A stretch of 14,907 nucleotides of DNA, from NCBI GenBank assembly GCA_937930605.1, contig CALHBZ010000151.1, positions 1 through 14,907 on the forward strand, given 5' to 3'. The notes beneath the pieces were generated by a model. It ran no database searches, was not told the origin of the DNA, and was given only the letters and a program-made list of their open reading frames with translations. Position numbers and translations under genes: made by a program. Source of the DNA: Streptococcus oralis (GTDB taxonomy: Bacteria; Bacillota; Bacilli; Lactobacillales; Streptococcaceae). Numbering within the stretch: the stretch's first letter is position 1; every line of letters starts with the position of its first letter. Positions 6,638 through 13,972 of the stretch are shown here, in pieces.

Positions 6638-7584
6638 TTATCCTAATAAAGTTTGGAGTATTGGAATAACAATTATAAAGAGCACTGTACTTAGAGTCAC
6701 CACATTCGTTGAAAACTCAACATCTCCTTTTCCTTGATTAGCAAGGATTGGAAGAACTGCTAGAGCTGGTGTAGCAGACTGAATCATAAAGGTCTTAAAT
6801 TCTGCTGTTGCCATATTTGGGGCAAAGAACTTCAATACAAGAAGCATGATCAGAGGAGCTAGGATAAAGCGTCCAACCAAAGTGACAATTGTATCTTTAT
6901 CAAAAGCAATAGTTTTCAAGCCAGCCTTTGCAAGAACAATACCGATATAGACAAGAGATAATGGCGTTGTTAAACTACCAATATAAGTCAAGGTACTTTC
7001 CGCAAAACTTGGAACAGGAAGACGGAGCACTAAAAATACAAAGGCTACAAGAAATCCCAATAAAGGTGCTGGGAAGAGCTTCTTCCAATTGAATTTTTGA
7101 GCTTGCATTGAAGCCCCTTCTTTGCTATCCGAGGTCATTAGATAGACACCTAATGTCCAAGTAGATACCGTATTTGTAATATAATACACCAAGAAGTAGG
7201 GAAGGGCTTGATTTCCAAACAGAGCTATGTTTAAAGGCAAACCAATAAAAATGGTATTGGCATTCACAAAGGTATTAATCACGGTTCCTCGACGACCCGG
7301 ACGCACTCTAAAAAGTTTTACCGCTATAAAGGCCATTAGGTAACCGAGAATGAAGGCGATAAACGTATACAACAGACCGCCAGACAAGCTAATTAATTTA
7401 TCTAACGTTAAATATTTAAGAACAGAGGTAAAAATTGCCACTGGCATGGCACATTCATAATGAGTTTAGATAAATCATTTCCAAAACTCTCTTGAAACCA
7501 ACCACGGACTTGCAAGAAGTAACCTAGAATGATGATGACGATAATAGGTACAATACTCTGAATTGAAGTTAAAAAGATATCCAT
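6638..7584 (-). pseudogene. mleP: Malate permease of the AEC family, frameshifted
   Basis: An auxin-efflux-carrier type membrane transporter that imports L-malate (malate/lactate exchange) for the malolactic pathway. It starts at ATG 7584 (AAAGGGAG 6 nt upstream; MDIFLTSIQSIVPIIVIIIL). The first frame reads GNDLSKLIMNV and then runs off into nonsense; the second frame picks up at once with MPVAIFTSVLKYLTLDK at 7447 and continues to TAA 6638. One missing base near 7448-7452 explains it: restoring it gives LIMNVAMPVAIF, as expected for the family, and a 315-residue product with about 10 membrane segments. The rest, such as PSFAESTLTYIGSLTTPLSL and VGRFILAPLIMLLVLKFF, is well kept, so the lesion is recent or a sequencing error. 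It lies 83 bases behind mleS and is likely co-transcribed with it. Confidence 0.88.
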
Positions 7585-7620
7585 AGTCTCCCTTTCTATA
7601 TGACCTAGCATATATTAGGA

Positions 7621-7653
7621 GGTGTACGAAGCATCCAGTCACACTCGTACACC
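7621..7653. promoter_or_regulatory. Intergenic hairpin between mleS and mleP
   Basis: A perfect 9-bp inverted repeat, GGTGTACGA (7621-7629) and TCGTACACC (7645-7653), lies in the 83-base gap. There is no T-run on the minus strand after it, so it looks like an mRNA stability or processing hairpin that lets mleS be expressed above mleP, not a full terminator. Confidence 0.55.
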
Positions 7654-7667
7654 CCATTTCCATTTAC

Positions 7668-9293
7668 TTATTTATAGGTTGGATACCATTTCAAATCACG
7701 AACTGCTTTGGCCATATCTGTTTCCTTAGCACGCGCAAGGCCTTGCTCTTGTGCTTTTTTAGCGACTGCTTCTGCTACCTTAATAGAAACATCTGCTACA
7801 TACTTGAATGGTGGCAAGACAGGAGCTCCTGGTTGGCCTGGATTGACAATACCACTCAATGAATGAGCCGCTGCTCCAATCATTTCATCCGTCAAAAGAC
7901 TTGCTTCAGAAGCCAGCATCCCTAGACCAAGACCTGGGTAAATCAAGGCATTATTGGCTTGACCAATCACATAGTCTACACCTTTATAAGAGACCGTATC
8001 AGCAGGAATTCCTGTTGCGACAAAAGCCTTGCCATCTGACCATTCAATCAAATCTTTGGCACTAGCTTCGGCTAGCTTGGTTGGATTTGATAATGGGAAA
8101 ATCATTGGACGTTCTGTGTTTTCACACATAGCTTCTACTATTTCTTTAGTGAAGGTATTTGGCTGAGTTGAAGTTCCTACAAGAATGGTTGGCTTCACAG
8201 TCTTCACTACATCAAGCAGGTCAGTCAACTTGTCTGCGTTGCTAAAGTCAGCACGTTTCTTAGCAAACGGTTTTTGTTCAGGAGTTAGGTCATCCATGTC
8301 ATCAAAGAGAAGACCTTGTTTATCAACCATAAAGAAACGTTTATAGGCTTCTTCTTCAGAAAGACCTTCACTCACCATTTCGCGAAGAACACGAGAGGCA
8401 ATTCCTGCACCCGCAGTACCACCACCATAGCAGAGATAAACTTGATCTGTTAATTTTTCACCACTAATATCTAGTGAACCAAAAATACCACCTAAGGTAA
8501 CGATTCCTGTACCTTGAATATCATCATTAAAGGTTGGAATTTGCTTCCGGTATTTTTCAAGAATATTGGCAGCATTCAAGCGACCGAAGTCTTCCCAGTG
8601 AAGGTAGAGTTTAGGAAAGAGACGTTCTGCTGTTTGAACGAATTGGTCAATGAAGTCGTAGTAACGATCTCCGCGGACCCGTTCGTGACGATTTCCTAAG
8701 TAATTAGGATTGTTACGAAGCTCTTCACGGTTAGTCCCTGCATCAATGACTAAAGGAAGGACCATAGAAGGATCGATTCCAGCAGCACCCGTATAGACCA
8801 TCAATTTCCCAACAGAAATATCGACACCATTTGTTCCCCAGTCTCCAATTCCAAGAATTCCTTCTGCATCTGTTACAACAATGAGTCGAATCTCGCGATC
8901 CCCGGCAGCATTTTTCAAAGTAGCTTCAATATTTTCAGGATGATTAATATCAAGATATCCCGCATATTGTGGATCTACAAAGAGGTCACTATAGCCTTCA
9001 ATGGTATCTGCAATGGTTGGGTCATACACAATTGGATTGAATTCTTCCAAATGTTGAGAAAAGAGGTAATAGAAAAGAGTCCGGTTTGTGTTAAAGATTT
9101 CCATTAAGAACAAACGTTTTTCCAGGTCATTGATCTTTGTTTGCATTTGTGCATAGGTTTGTGCTGCTTGTTCCTCAATCGTTTGAACATAAGGTGGCAG
9201 TAAACCAATAAGGCCTAGTTCCTTTCGCTCCTCTAAGGTAAAGGCAGTTCCCTTATTAAGGAAAGGATTGTTTAAAATATCATGTGCAGTCAT
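7668..9293 (-). CDS. mleS: Malolactic enzyme
   Basis: 541 residues, the usual length. It converts L-malate to L-lactate and CO2 using NAD+ and Mn2+ without releasing pyruvate; in the cytoplasm this consumes a proton and, coupled to malate/lactate exchange, gives acid tolerance and some energy. Malic-enzyme-type landmarks are complete: [14 protein letters not shown] with the catalytic Tyr (residue 90), [18 protein letters not shown] with the catalytic Lys (163), metal-binding HWEDFG (E234, D235) and FNDDIQGTG (D257, D258), and the dinucleotide site [10 protein letters not shown] (289-298). [21 protein letters not shown] and the C-terminal DLKWYPTYK are typical of MleS as opposed to ordinary malic enzymes. 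The start has a perfect AAGGAGG 7 nt upstream. Divergent regulators (Xre and LysR type) lie behind its promoter. Confidence 0.95.
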   Translation of the reverse strand: MTAHDILNNPFLNKGTAFTLEERKELGLIGLLPPYVQTIEEQAAQTYAQMQTKINDLEKRLFLMEIFNTNRTLFYYLFSQHLEEFNPIVYDPTIADTIEGYSDLFVDPQYAGYLDINHPENIEATLKNAAGDREIRLIVVTDAEGILGIGDWGTNGVDISVGKLMVYTGAAGIDPSMVLPLVIDAGTNREELRNNPNYLGNRHERVRGDRYYDFIDQFVQTAERLFPKLYLHWEDFGRLNAANILEKYRKQIPTFNDDIQGTGIVTLGGIFGSLDISGEKLTDQVYLCYGGGTAGAGIASRVLREMVSEGLSEEEAYKRFFMVDKQGLLFDDMDDLTPEQKPFAKKRADFSNADKLTDLLDVVKTVKPTILVGTSTQPNTFTKEIVEAMCENTERPMIFPLSNPTKLAEASAKDLIEWSDGKAFVATGIPADTVSYKGVDYVIGQANNALIYPGLGLGMLASEASLLTDEMIGAAAHSLSGIVNPGQPGAPVLPPFKYVADVSIKVAEAVAKKAQEQGLARAKETDMAKAVRDLKWYPTYK

Positions 9294-9316
9294 AGTGCAA
9301 CCTCCTTTTTACTTAT

Positions 9317-9349
9317 ATTATACCACTTAAAACGAATTGTTTGGTAAAC
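9317..9349 (-). promoter_or_regulatory. mleS promoter region
   Basis: TATAAT on the minus strand at 9317-9322, 24 bases before the ATG of mleS. No -35 hexamer is visible at 16-18 bases, which suits an activator-dependent promoter. A dyad GTTTGGTAAAC (9339-9349) overlaps the -35 region and is a possible MleR or Xre-protein site. The start point would be only about 15 bases from the ATG, so the leader is very short. Confidence 0.6.
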
Positions 9350-9383
9350 TTTGTTGTTTAAAAAATACATCCATCTACGCATA

Positions 9384-9392
9384 TGTTATAAT
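9384..9392 (+). promoter_or_regulatory. Extended -10 element facing the regulator genes
   Basis: TGTTATAAT on the + strand is a perfect extended -10 box without a clear -35. It would give a transcript from about 9399 into the Xre-type gene at 9599 and on to mleR. The 9400-9560 stretch between is AT-rich and shows nothing else I can name. Confidence 0.45.
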
Positions 9393-9569
9393 GGGTCTAC
9401 GAGAACAATTTCTAATAAGCCTTTTGATACTTAAAATACTAATATTGAGAATCACTCTTTACTAAAATTTTCGACTAAAAGAAACTAATCATACAAATTG
9501 GCAATCCTAATTAAAATAAATATCCTATAAGTTTTTTATGTAATACTTTGTATTTTTTAAGGTGTTTTT

Positions 9570-9605
9570 TTGTCATACAAAACTTGTATTCTATTTATAT
9601 GACAA
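9570..9605 (+). promoter_or_regulatory. Nested inverted repeats over the start of the Xre regulator
   Basis: An outer perfect 8-bp repeat (TTGTCATA at 9570-9577, TATGACAA at 9598-9605) encloses an inner perfect 6-bp repeat (ATACAA 9575-9580, TTGTAT 9584-9589). The right outer arm contains the ATG at 9599. TTGTCA could also be a -35 box with an AT-rich -10 at 9593-9598. This looks like an autoregulatory operator. Confidence 0.6.
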
Positions 9606-9949
9606 CTAAAAACTATTTACAACAATATATTTCCCAAAAAGTGAAATATTTTCGAACACAGAATAAAATGAGCCAGGAAGAACTTTCGGAACAAGCGGGA
9701 CTCGGGCTTAAGTATATCAACCAACTCGAAAACCAAAACGTGAATCTGACCATTCACAGTCTTGAAAAAGTGATTGACGCCCTAGAGATGACCCCAGAGG
9801 AATTTTTCAATTTTGATAGCCTTGAATCAACCTCTGATAAGACTGACAATCTTTCTCTCAAAAGAATCAACATGAAGGTTAAACAGCTCCCTGCTGGAAA
9901 ACGAGAAAAAATGTTAAGCATTTTCGAAAGTATCTTAGATAATCTTTGA
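9599..9949 (+). CDS. Xre-family transcriptional regulator
   Basis: 116 residues from ATG 9599. A longer frame from 9548 exists, but its extra 17 residues (MYFLRCFFVIQNLYSIY) lack regulator character and overlap the putative operator. Helix-turn-helix: VKYFRTQNKMSQEELSEQAG then LGLKYINQLENQNVNLTIHS (about residues 14-55), a standard Xre domain, followed by a linker and a basic C-terminal helix (LKRINMKVKQLPAGKREKML). No usable Shine-Dalgarno precedes this ATG, so translation may be leaderless or the transcript may come from the promoter at 9384. It lies between divergent mleS and co-oriented mleR, so a second regulator of the malolactic genes or of mleR is a reasonable guess, not shown by sequence. 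Confidence 0.8.
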   Translation: MTTKNYLQQYISQKVKYFRTQNKMSQEELSEQAGLGLKYINQLENQNVNLTIHSLEKVIDALEMTPEEFFNFDSLESTSDKTDNLSLKRINMKVKQLPAGKREKMLSIFESILDNL

Positions 9950-10008
9950 TATCCCTGACTCACTTACATTTTAACTGGTGAATACTCGTATAGTCAAATT
10001 GTGGGATA

Positions 10009-10029
10009 CGGATAAAAATTATTTATCCG
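10009..10029. promoter_or_regulatory. Inverted repeat upstream of mleR
   Basis: CGGATAA and TTATCCG form a perfect 7-bp repeat with a 7-base spacer, 48 bases before the mleR ATG and 60 after the Xre stop codon. It may be a regulator site for mleR or a weak hairpin between the two genes; it lacks a T-run. The rest of 9950-10076 shows no other signal. Confidence 0.45.
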
Positions 10030-10076
10030 GTGATTTCCACTTATTTTCCTTCTCCAACTAATGAAAGTGAGCCCAT

Positions 10077-10955
10077 ATGAATTTAAAAGATCTACAATAT
10101 TTTTATGACCTCTGCCAGCTTCAATCCTATACAGAAGTAGCAAAACAACACAAAGTCAGCCAACCATCTATTTCTTATGCTATCAAGCGCTTAGAGGACT
10201 CCTTTAATTGCAAATTGATTCATCACGATCCCTCGCATCGCTCCTTCAAACTAACTACTCAAGGACGGATCCTTCTAAAGCATACAGATCGGATCTTACC
10301 TGAAGTCAGTTCTGCTCACAAAGAAATTAATCGCTCCTTGGCACATTACTCTACTGTCGGATTCCCTCCTATTATCATTCAGTATCTCTTTGCTGCCTTG
10401 AAGGAAAAAGATAAATTCGATTTTTTAAAAAAAGTGCGCCCTATCCGCGGTGGCTCCGTAGAGTTATTAAACCTTCTCCTCAAGGGAGACCTTGATGCAA
10501 GCCTACTCGGTTTGATTGAACCACTCAATCATCCTTCATTAGAGACGCATGAACTCTTTCAAAAAGAACTATATGTCGTTTTATCTAAGAACCATCCTCT
10601 TGCTACTGCTCCTTCCCTCGCTTTTGAAGAATTAGTAGAGCAATCCTTCATCCTTTTAGACGAACACTTTGTTCACCTGAAAGCTTTTGAACTACTTAAT
10701 CAGAAGTATCAAAACAAGGCAGAAATATTCTTTAAGAGTGACGACATTGTCATTCTTAAAGAACTTTTAAAGAAAGGTATCGGCCTTAGTTTACTGGCTG
10801 ATATCGCACTTTCTGATGAAGATGATGATTTAATAAAAATCCCTCTAATACCGGAGGACCAGATCACATTTACAGTTTATTACGCTTACCTTAAATCAGC
10901 TACACTGTCATCAGAAGTAGAAGCCTTATTTAATCTCATTAAATCATATGAATAG
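10077..10955 (+). CDS. mleR: LysR-type activator of malolactic genes
   Basis: 292 residues, normal LysR length. The N-terminal winged helix-turn-helix reads MNLKDLQYFYDLCQLQSYTE, VAKQHKVSQPSISYAIKRLE (residues 1-40), followed by LTTQGRILLKHTDRI and the linker helix. Residues about 90-290 are the effector-binding domain (for example ALKEKDKFDFLKKVRPIRGG and ELYVVLSKNHPLATAP). The family senses a small effector, L-malate in the case of MleR, and activates mleS and mleP. The name rests on its position next to mleS and on the overall LysR architecture. A weak Shine-Dalgarno AAAGTGAG precedes the ATG. It ends at TAG, followed directly by a strong terminator. Confidence 0.85.
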   Translation: MNLKDLQYFYDLCQLQSYTEVAKQHKVSQPSISYAIKRLEDSFNCKLIHHDPSHRSFKLTTQGRILLKHTDRILPEVSSAHKEINRSLAHYSTVGFPPIIIQYLFAALKEKDKFDFLKKVRPIRGGSVELLNLLLKGDLDASLLGLIEPLNHPSLETHELFQKELYVVLSKNHPLATAPSLAFEELVEQSFILLDEHFVHLKAFELLNQKYQNKAEIFFKSDDIVILKELLKKGIGLSLLADIALSDEDDDLIKIPLIPEDQITFTVYYAYLKSATLSSEVEALFNLIKSYE

Positions 10956-10998
10956 AAAAAAACTCTAACTATCAACTACCTGATAGCTAGAGTTTTTT
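10956..10998 (+). terminator. Terminator of mleR
   Basis: AACTCTA-AC-TATCA (10961-10974), loop ACTACC, TGATA-GC-TAGAGTT (10981-10994), then TTTT. This is a 12-bp stem with one internal mismatch and a T-run, starting one base after the stop codon. An A-tract in front makes it usable on the other strand too. The region 10999-11111 after it shows nothing. Confidence 0.88.
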
Positions 10999-11111
10999 AC
11001 ATTATAGGTATGAGACTAAAGTACGAAGAAATAGGATATGATCAACGAATCTTTTCATTTACCTGATACCCTTCAACGAGAGCCCCAATTATAAATCTAC
11101 AAAGTATCGAT

Positions 11112-11140
11112 AAAAAAGAACACCCCAAAAGGTGCTCTTT
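11112..11140 (-). terminator. Second displaced rpsI-type terminator
   Basis: Minus strand AAAGAGCACC, loop, GGGGTGTTCTTTTTTA: the same hairpin as at 6397-6423 with one loop base changed and a longer U-tract. It faces the mleR terminator and would stop leftward read-through from the kinase element into the mle genes. Confidence 0.75.
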
Positions 11141-11323
11141 GTATGTATTGTAATTCTCTCGAATTAACGTTTACTAAATTGTGATGCTTTACGAGCTTTC
11201 TTAAGACCTGACTTGGAAAGCATGAGTTTCAGTTGGACTAAAAACAGCGCAATATCAAGGCTTTTCAGAACTAAAACTACTTATTCATTTCATAAAATTT
11301 GAATCAATATTTTTTAAATAGAG
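11112..11323. repeat. Direct repeat B: rpsI terminator, rpsI 3' end and element end (att3)
   Basis: Second copy of the ~200-base repeat found at 6397-6595. It holds the rpsI-type terminator (11112-11140), the last rpsI codons (11164-11208, encoding [14 protein letters not shown] and stop) and an element-derived arm to 11323 with shared blocks such as GTTGGACTAAAAA, AATATCAAGG and TTTCATAAAATTTGAA. Compared with repeat A it has a 9-10 base insertion after the rpsI part. It marks the far end of the kinase-carrying element and the right border of the mle segment. Confidence 0.85.
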
Positions 11324-11355
11324 TAATAGTTCAGTTCTGTATGCTGATAATATAC

Positions 11356-11390
11356 AAAAGGAACACTTCAGTCTTTGAAGCGTTCCTTTT
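11356..11390. terminator. Terminator of the kinase-DUF3800 operon
   Basis: AAAAGGAAC-A-CTTCA (11356-11370), loop GTCTT, TGAAG-C-GTTCCTTTT (11376-11390): a 14-bp stem with one mismatch, A/T-flanked on both sides so usable in both directions. It lies 25 bases after the DUF3800-like stop codon. Confidence 0.82.
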
Positions 11391-11415
11391 GCATTCTTGC
11401 AAAAAAATTATATCG

Positions 11416-12519
11416 TTAAAATTTAAACTCTAGAAAATGACTTATCTTTTTTTCAAATCTGTCGCTACCTATGCCATGTTTAAAACCGTAAGTCTCATAC
11501 ATAGAATTTTTCATTACATATTGAATAGATTTCATAACACTTTTTTTATCATTTGATAATGTGAGATATAGTTGTTGCAACTCTTCTAACGAATTCCCTT
11601 CTAACATTGCCATCCACATTCTTAATATACTTACAACAACATCCGATAATTGAATAAAAACATCATTATCAGACTTTACAAATTTGTAATTCGCTTTTTT
11701 CCCAGAAAATTCTACAGGAGATTCTTCTAGTTTTTCTTGAATAGTATATTCTTCATCAAATATGTGCTCTGAATTGTAGTAACTAACTATGGAATTTACA
11801 TACACAGAATAGTAATTTTCAATCATAACACCAGCTTTATTCGATGTTGGCAATATTAAATCTTCTTTTTTATGAGCTTTAAGTGACTGCCTTATGTATT
11901 CCATATTAAAATCCACAACAGTTGGATTAAATCTCTCAATCCAACTTAACAATTCATTAATAAATTGCTCCTGATTGGTAACATTAGGGTATTCAAAATA
12001 CTTCATGAAATTTACAAACCAATCTTTATCTTTTTTTATATAATAATACAGTGAATTTTTTAAGTCTCTACTAAAATATAACCCTCCAATAGCCGATTCT
12101 GGCAACATATCAATTATATCAACTATACTAAAATAAAAATTATCTAAATATGTGTAATGTATCCAACAGTTATTTTTTTCCAACCACTCAACAAAGATTT
12201 TAAACTTCGGTTTAGAAAGTAATTCTATGAAATTTTTAGACTTTTGCTGAATATGCTTAAATTTTATCTCTCTCATATTGGACTGCAATTTTAAATTATC
12301 AACCAGTTCATCTGTAATGCTTTGCTGTAAGATTTTTCCTTTTTCAAAAACTAGACCACCCAAAATAAAATATGCATGTTCGTCAAAATTAAAGCCTTCT
12401 TCTGTCAACTTAAAAACTCTAGCATTATTGGTTTCATCATAGTATAAGACATACTCTTTATCCATATTTGGAATATTATGCAAACTAGCAATATTCTCTA
12501 TCATTCCTGTATAATCCAT
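11416..12519 (-). CDS. DUF3800-like protein, partner of the kinase
   Basis: 367 residues, soluble. The DUF3800 signature is spread over the chain as in that family: an N-terminal strand with acidic pair YVLYYDETNN (D28, E29), then HAYFILGGLVFEK, a conserved-looking EIKFKHI (residues 84-90), and near the C-terminus VFIQLSDVVVSIL (D293), which matches the family QLaDlva motif. DUF3800 proteins have an RNase H-like fold with clustered acidic residues and often sit in mobile elements and defence islands; nuclease activity is an inference from fold and residues. GAGGT lies before the ATG, and only 18 bases separate it from the kinase stop codon, so the two genes form an operon. The family call comes from motif order, not from a search. 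Confidence 0.68.
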   Translation of the reverse strand: MDYTGMIENIASLHNIPNMDKEYVLYYDETNNARVFKLTEEGFNFDEHAYFILGGLVFEKGKILQQSITDELVDNLKLQSNMREIKFKHIQQKSKNFIELLSKPKFKIFVEWLEKNNCWIHYTYLDNFYFSIVDIIDMLPESAIGGLYFSRDLKNSLYYYIKKDKDWFVNFMKYFEYPNVTNQEQFINELLSWIERFNPTVVDFNMEYIRQSLKAHKKEDLILPTSNKAGVMIENYYSVYVNSIVSYYNSEHIFDEEYTIQEKLEESPVEFSGKKANYKFVKSDNDVFIQLSDVVVSILRMWMAMLEGNSLEELQQLYLTLSNDKKSVMKSIQYVMKNSMYETYGFKHGIGSDRFEKKISHFLEFKF

Positions 12520-12537
12520 TCCACTTACCTCAGAATT

Positions 12538-13755
12538 CTAAAATTTCCATTCTTCTTGTATTTCCAAAAATGCAGCCCTCAGCTCCGCTATTGCTTTGTA
12601 CCTCAAATTATGATTAGAATTCAAGCCTTTTTCCATAAATTCTTTTAGTTTTGGAAAATCAAATTTATTCATATTTTTATATCTTCCAGTTAAAACAAAA
12701 TAAATTAATTTCGAGAGTGCGTAATATTCGTATTGCTTGTTGTAATTTTTAAACCCTTCTGTACTTAAACTAGATACATCATTAAAATATCCACGAACTT
12801 CTGTTTCTAATGATGTCAGCTGGCTATCAACTGTTTTAACTAATCCAAAGTCAGCAATTTTTACGACAACCTCATCTTGATATTTTTTGAGTAAAACATT
12901 TTTGGGACTAATATCTCTATGCAAAACCCCAATTCTGTCAAACACTTCAAAAGCCCTAATTATTTGTAAACAGAGCTTTCTACGTATCATAAAATTGAGC
13001 TTCTGATTATTCTTCAAAATAAAATCATATAATGAAAAATCTGCGAACTCCATGAAGTATTCATTTTTATTTTTATCTAAACGATAAACTTCTAATACAT
13101 AAGGAGAATTTATGGATTTCATAACTTCATACTCTTTATAAAATCTCTCCAACTCTTTAGCATCTAAATCAGTCCTAGCTCTTTTCACAACAAAATATTT
13201 ATCATAGAAATCATCAAAGTATTTAAAAACCTGAGCATACGACCCTTCACCAATAGGGAACAATTTAAAACCAGATTCAACTCCCCCACTTTTTTTATTA
13301 ATAGTATTTCCAATAAAAAATATAGGTAGTTCGTATTTAATTTCATTTTGCTCCATATCTGTAGGAATAGAACTTCCATTATACTCCATAAGGAATTGAT
13401 TACATTTTTGAAATATTTCACCATATTCTTTATCAACTGTAAAACCAATATTCTTTAATTCCGAAATCTTTGATAACCTATCCACAATGTTGATACAAGC
13501 CAGCAATTTCCTACTTGAATCCGCCAAATAGTAAAAATTTTCCTGCTTCATTCTAGAGTTCATTTCACGCAAAAGTAGATTTACATGGTAATGAATACTT
13601 GATAATAGCAAAGAAAGACGTTCTCCAAAATCTTCTTGATATAGATACTGATTGTCTGATTGAAATCCATTTGAAAATGTCTCAATAAAATCAACTTCTA
13701 TTGATTTTATTTTATTAGATAACTCTGCAGTCATATTTCCATCAATTATGCTCAT
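12538..13755 (-). CDS. Hanks-type Ser/Thr protein kinase with unknown N-terminal domain
   Basis: 405 residues with no membrane segment, unlike the housekeeping PASTA kinase StkP. The kinase domain spans about 160-405 with all catalytic landmarks: glycine loop IGEGSYAQVF (168-177), Lys191 in FVVKRA, Glu207 or 209 in the C helix, catalytic loop LHRDISPKNVLL (D281, N286), DFG at 302-304 (KIADFGLVK) and an activation segment with TEVRGYF. It should be active. The first ~160 residues are mainly helical (SLLLSSIHYHVNLLLREMNS) and not recognised; they may sense a trigger. The DUF3800-like gene follows by 18 bases. Cytoplasmic kinases of this type on mobile elements include phage-defence proteins such as staphylococcal Stk2, so abortive defence is the favoured role, by inference. 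AAGGAA lies 11 nt before the ATG. Confidence 0.9.
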   Translation of the reverse strand: MSIIDGNMTAELSNKIKSIEVDFIETFSNGFQSDNQYLYQEDFGERLSLLLSSIHYHVNLLLREMNSRMKQENFYYLADSSRKLLACINIVDRLSKISELKNIGFTVDKEYGEIFQKCNQFLMEYNGSSIPTDMEQNEIKYELPIFFIGNTINKKSGGVESGFKLFPIGEGSYAQVFKYFDDFYDKYFVVKRARTDLDAKELERFYKEYEVMKSINSPYVLEVYRLDKNKNEYFMEFADFSLYDFILKNNQKLNFMIRRKLCLQIIRAFEVFDRIGVLHRDISPKNVLLKKYQDEVVVKIADFGLVKTVDSQLTSLETEVRGYFNDVSSLSTEGFKNYNKQYEYYALSKLIYFVLTGRYKNMNKFDFPKLKEFMEKGLNSNHNLRYKAIAELRAAFLEIQEEWKF

Positions 13756-13840
13756 GATACACCATTTCCTTACTACATGTTACTAAAACCAAGCACTTTA
13801 ATATTGCTTACATAAGGTGATGGTTCTTTGTCATAAACCT

Positions 13841-13846
13841 ATTATA
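13841..13846 (-). promoter_or_regulatory. Probable -10 box of the kinase operon
   Basis: TATAAT on the minus strand, within ATATTATAATAGG, about 85 bases before the kinase ATG. No good -35 is present at 16-18 bases. It lies between the kinase gene and the ribbon-helix-helix relic, which is on the same strand and could once have preceded it in an operon. Confidence 0.4.
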
Positions 13847-13866
13847 ATATTTTTCTTTTTTATATT

Positions 13867-13971
13867 CTACTTATCCATATCTCTCAGCTCATACTCGCAT
13901 GCTTGAATGACAAAGCTTGAAAAAGTTACACCCTTGTCTTGTATTGCTTTCTCAATTTCTTCAATCAGTAG
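13867..13971 (-). pseudogene. Ribbon-helix-helix protein fragment (YlcI/YnfO-like)
   Basis: Minus-strand frame ending at TAG 13867-13869: LIEEIEKAIQDKGVTFSSFV then IQACEYELRDMDK. This is the C-terminal two helices of the small ribbon-helix-helix proteins (RFPxELIEEIExAI...TFSxFV) found on phages and conjugative elements of streptococci, often next to the integrase. The N-terminal strand and start codon are missing; the frame runs into the integrase relic. It marks the element's original regulatory gene and is too short to have been noticed as a gene. Confidence 0.6.
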
Positions 13972-13972
13972 A

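Noticed and set aside
7475..7663. 62-codon minus frame upstream of mleP
   Set aside because: It is out of frame with the permease and overlaps its true start; a shadow.
9548..9598. Upstream ATG (9548) for the Xre regulator
   Set aside because: The extra residues are not regulator-like, no ribosome binding site precedes it, and the stretch forms the palindromic control region.
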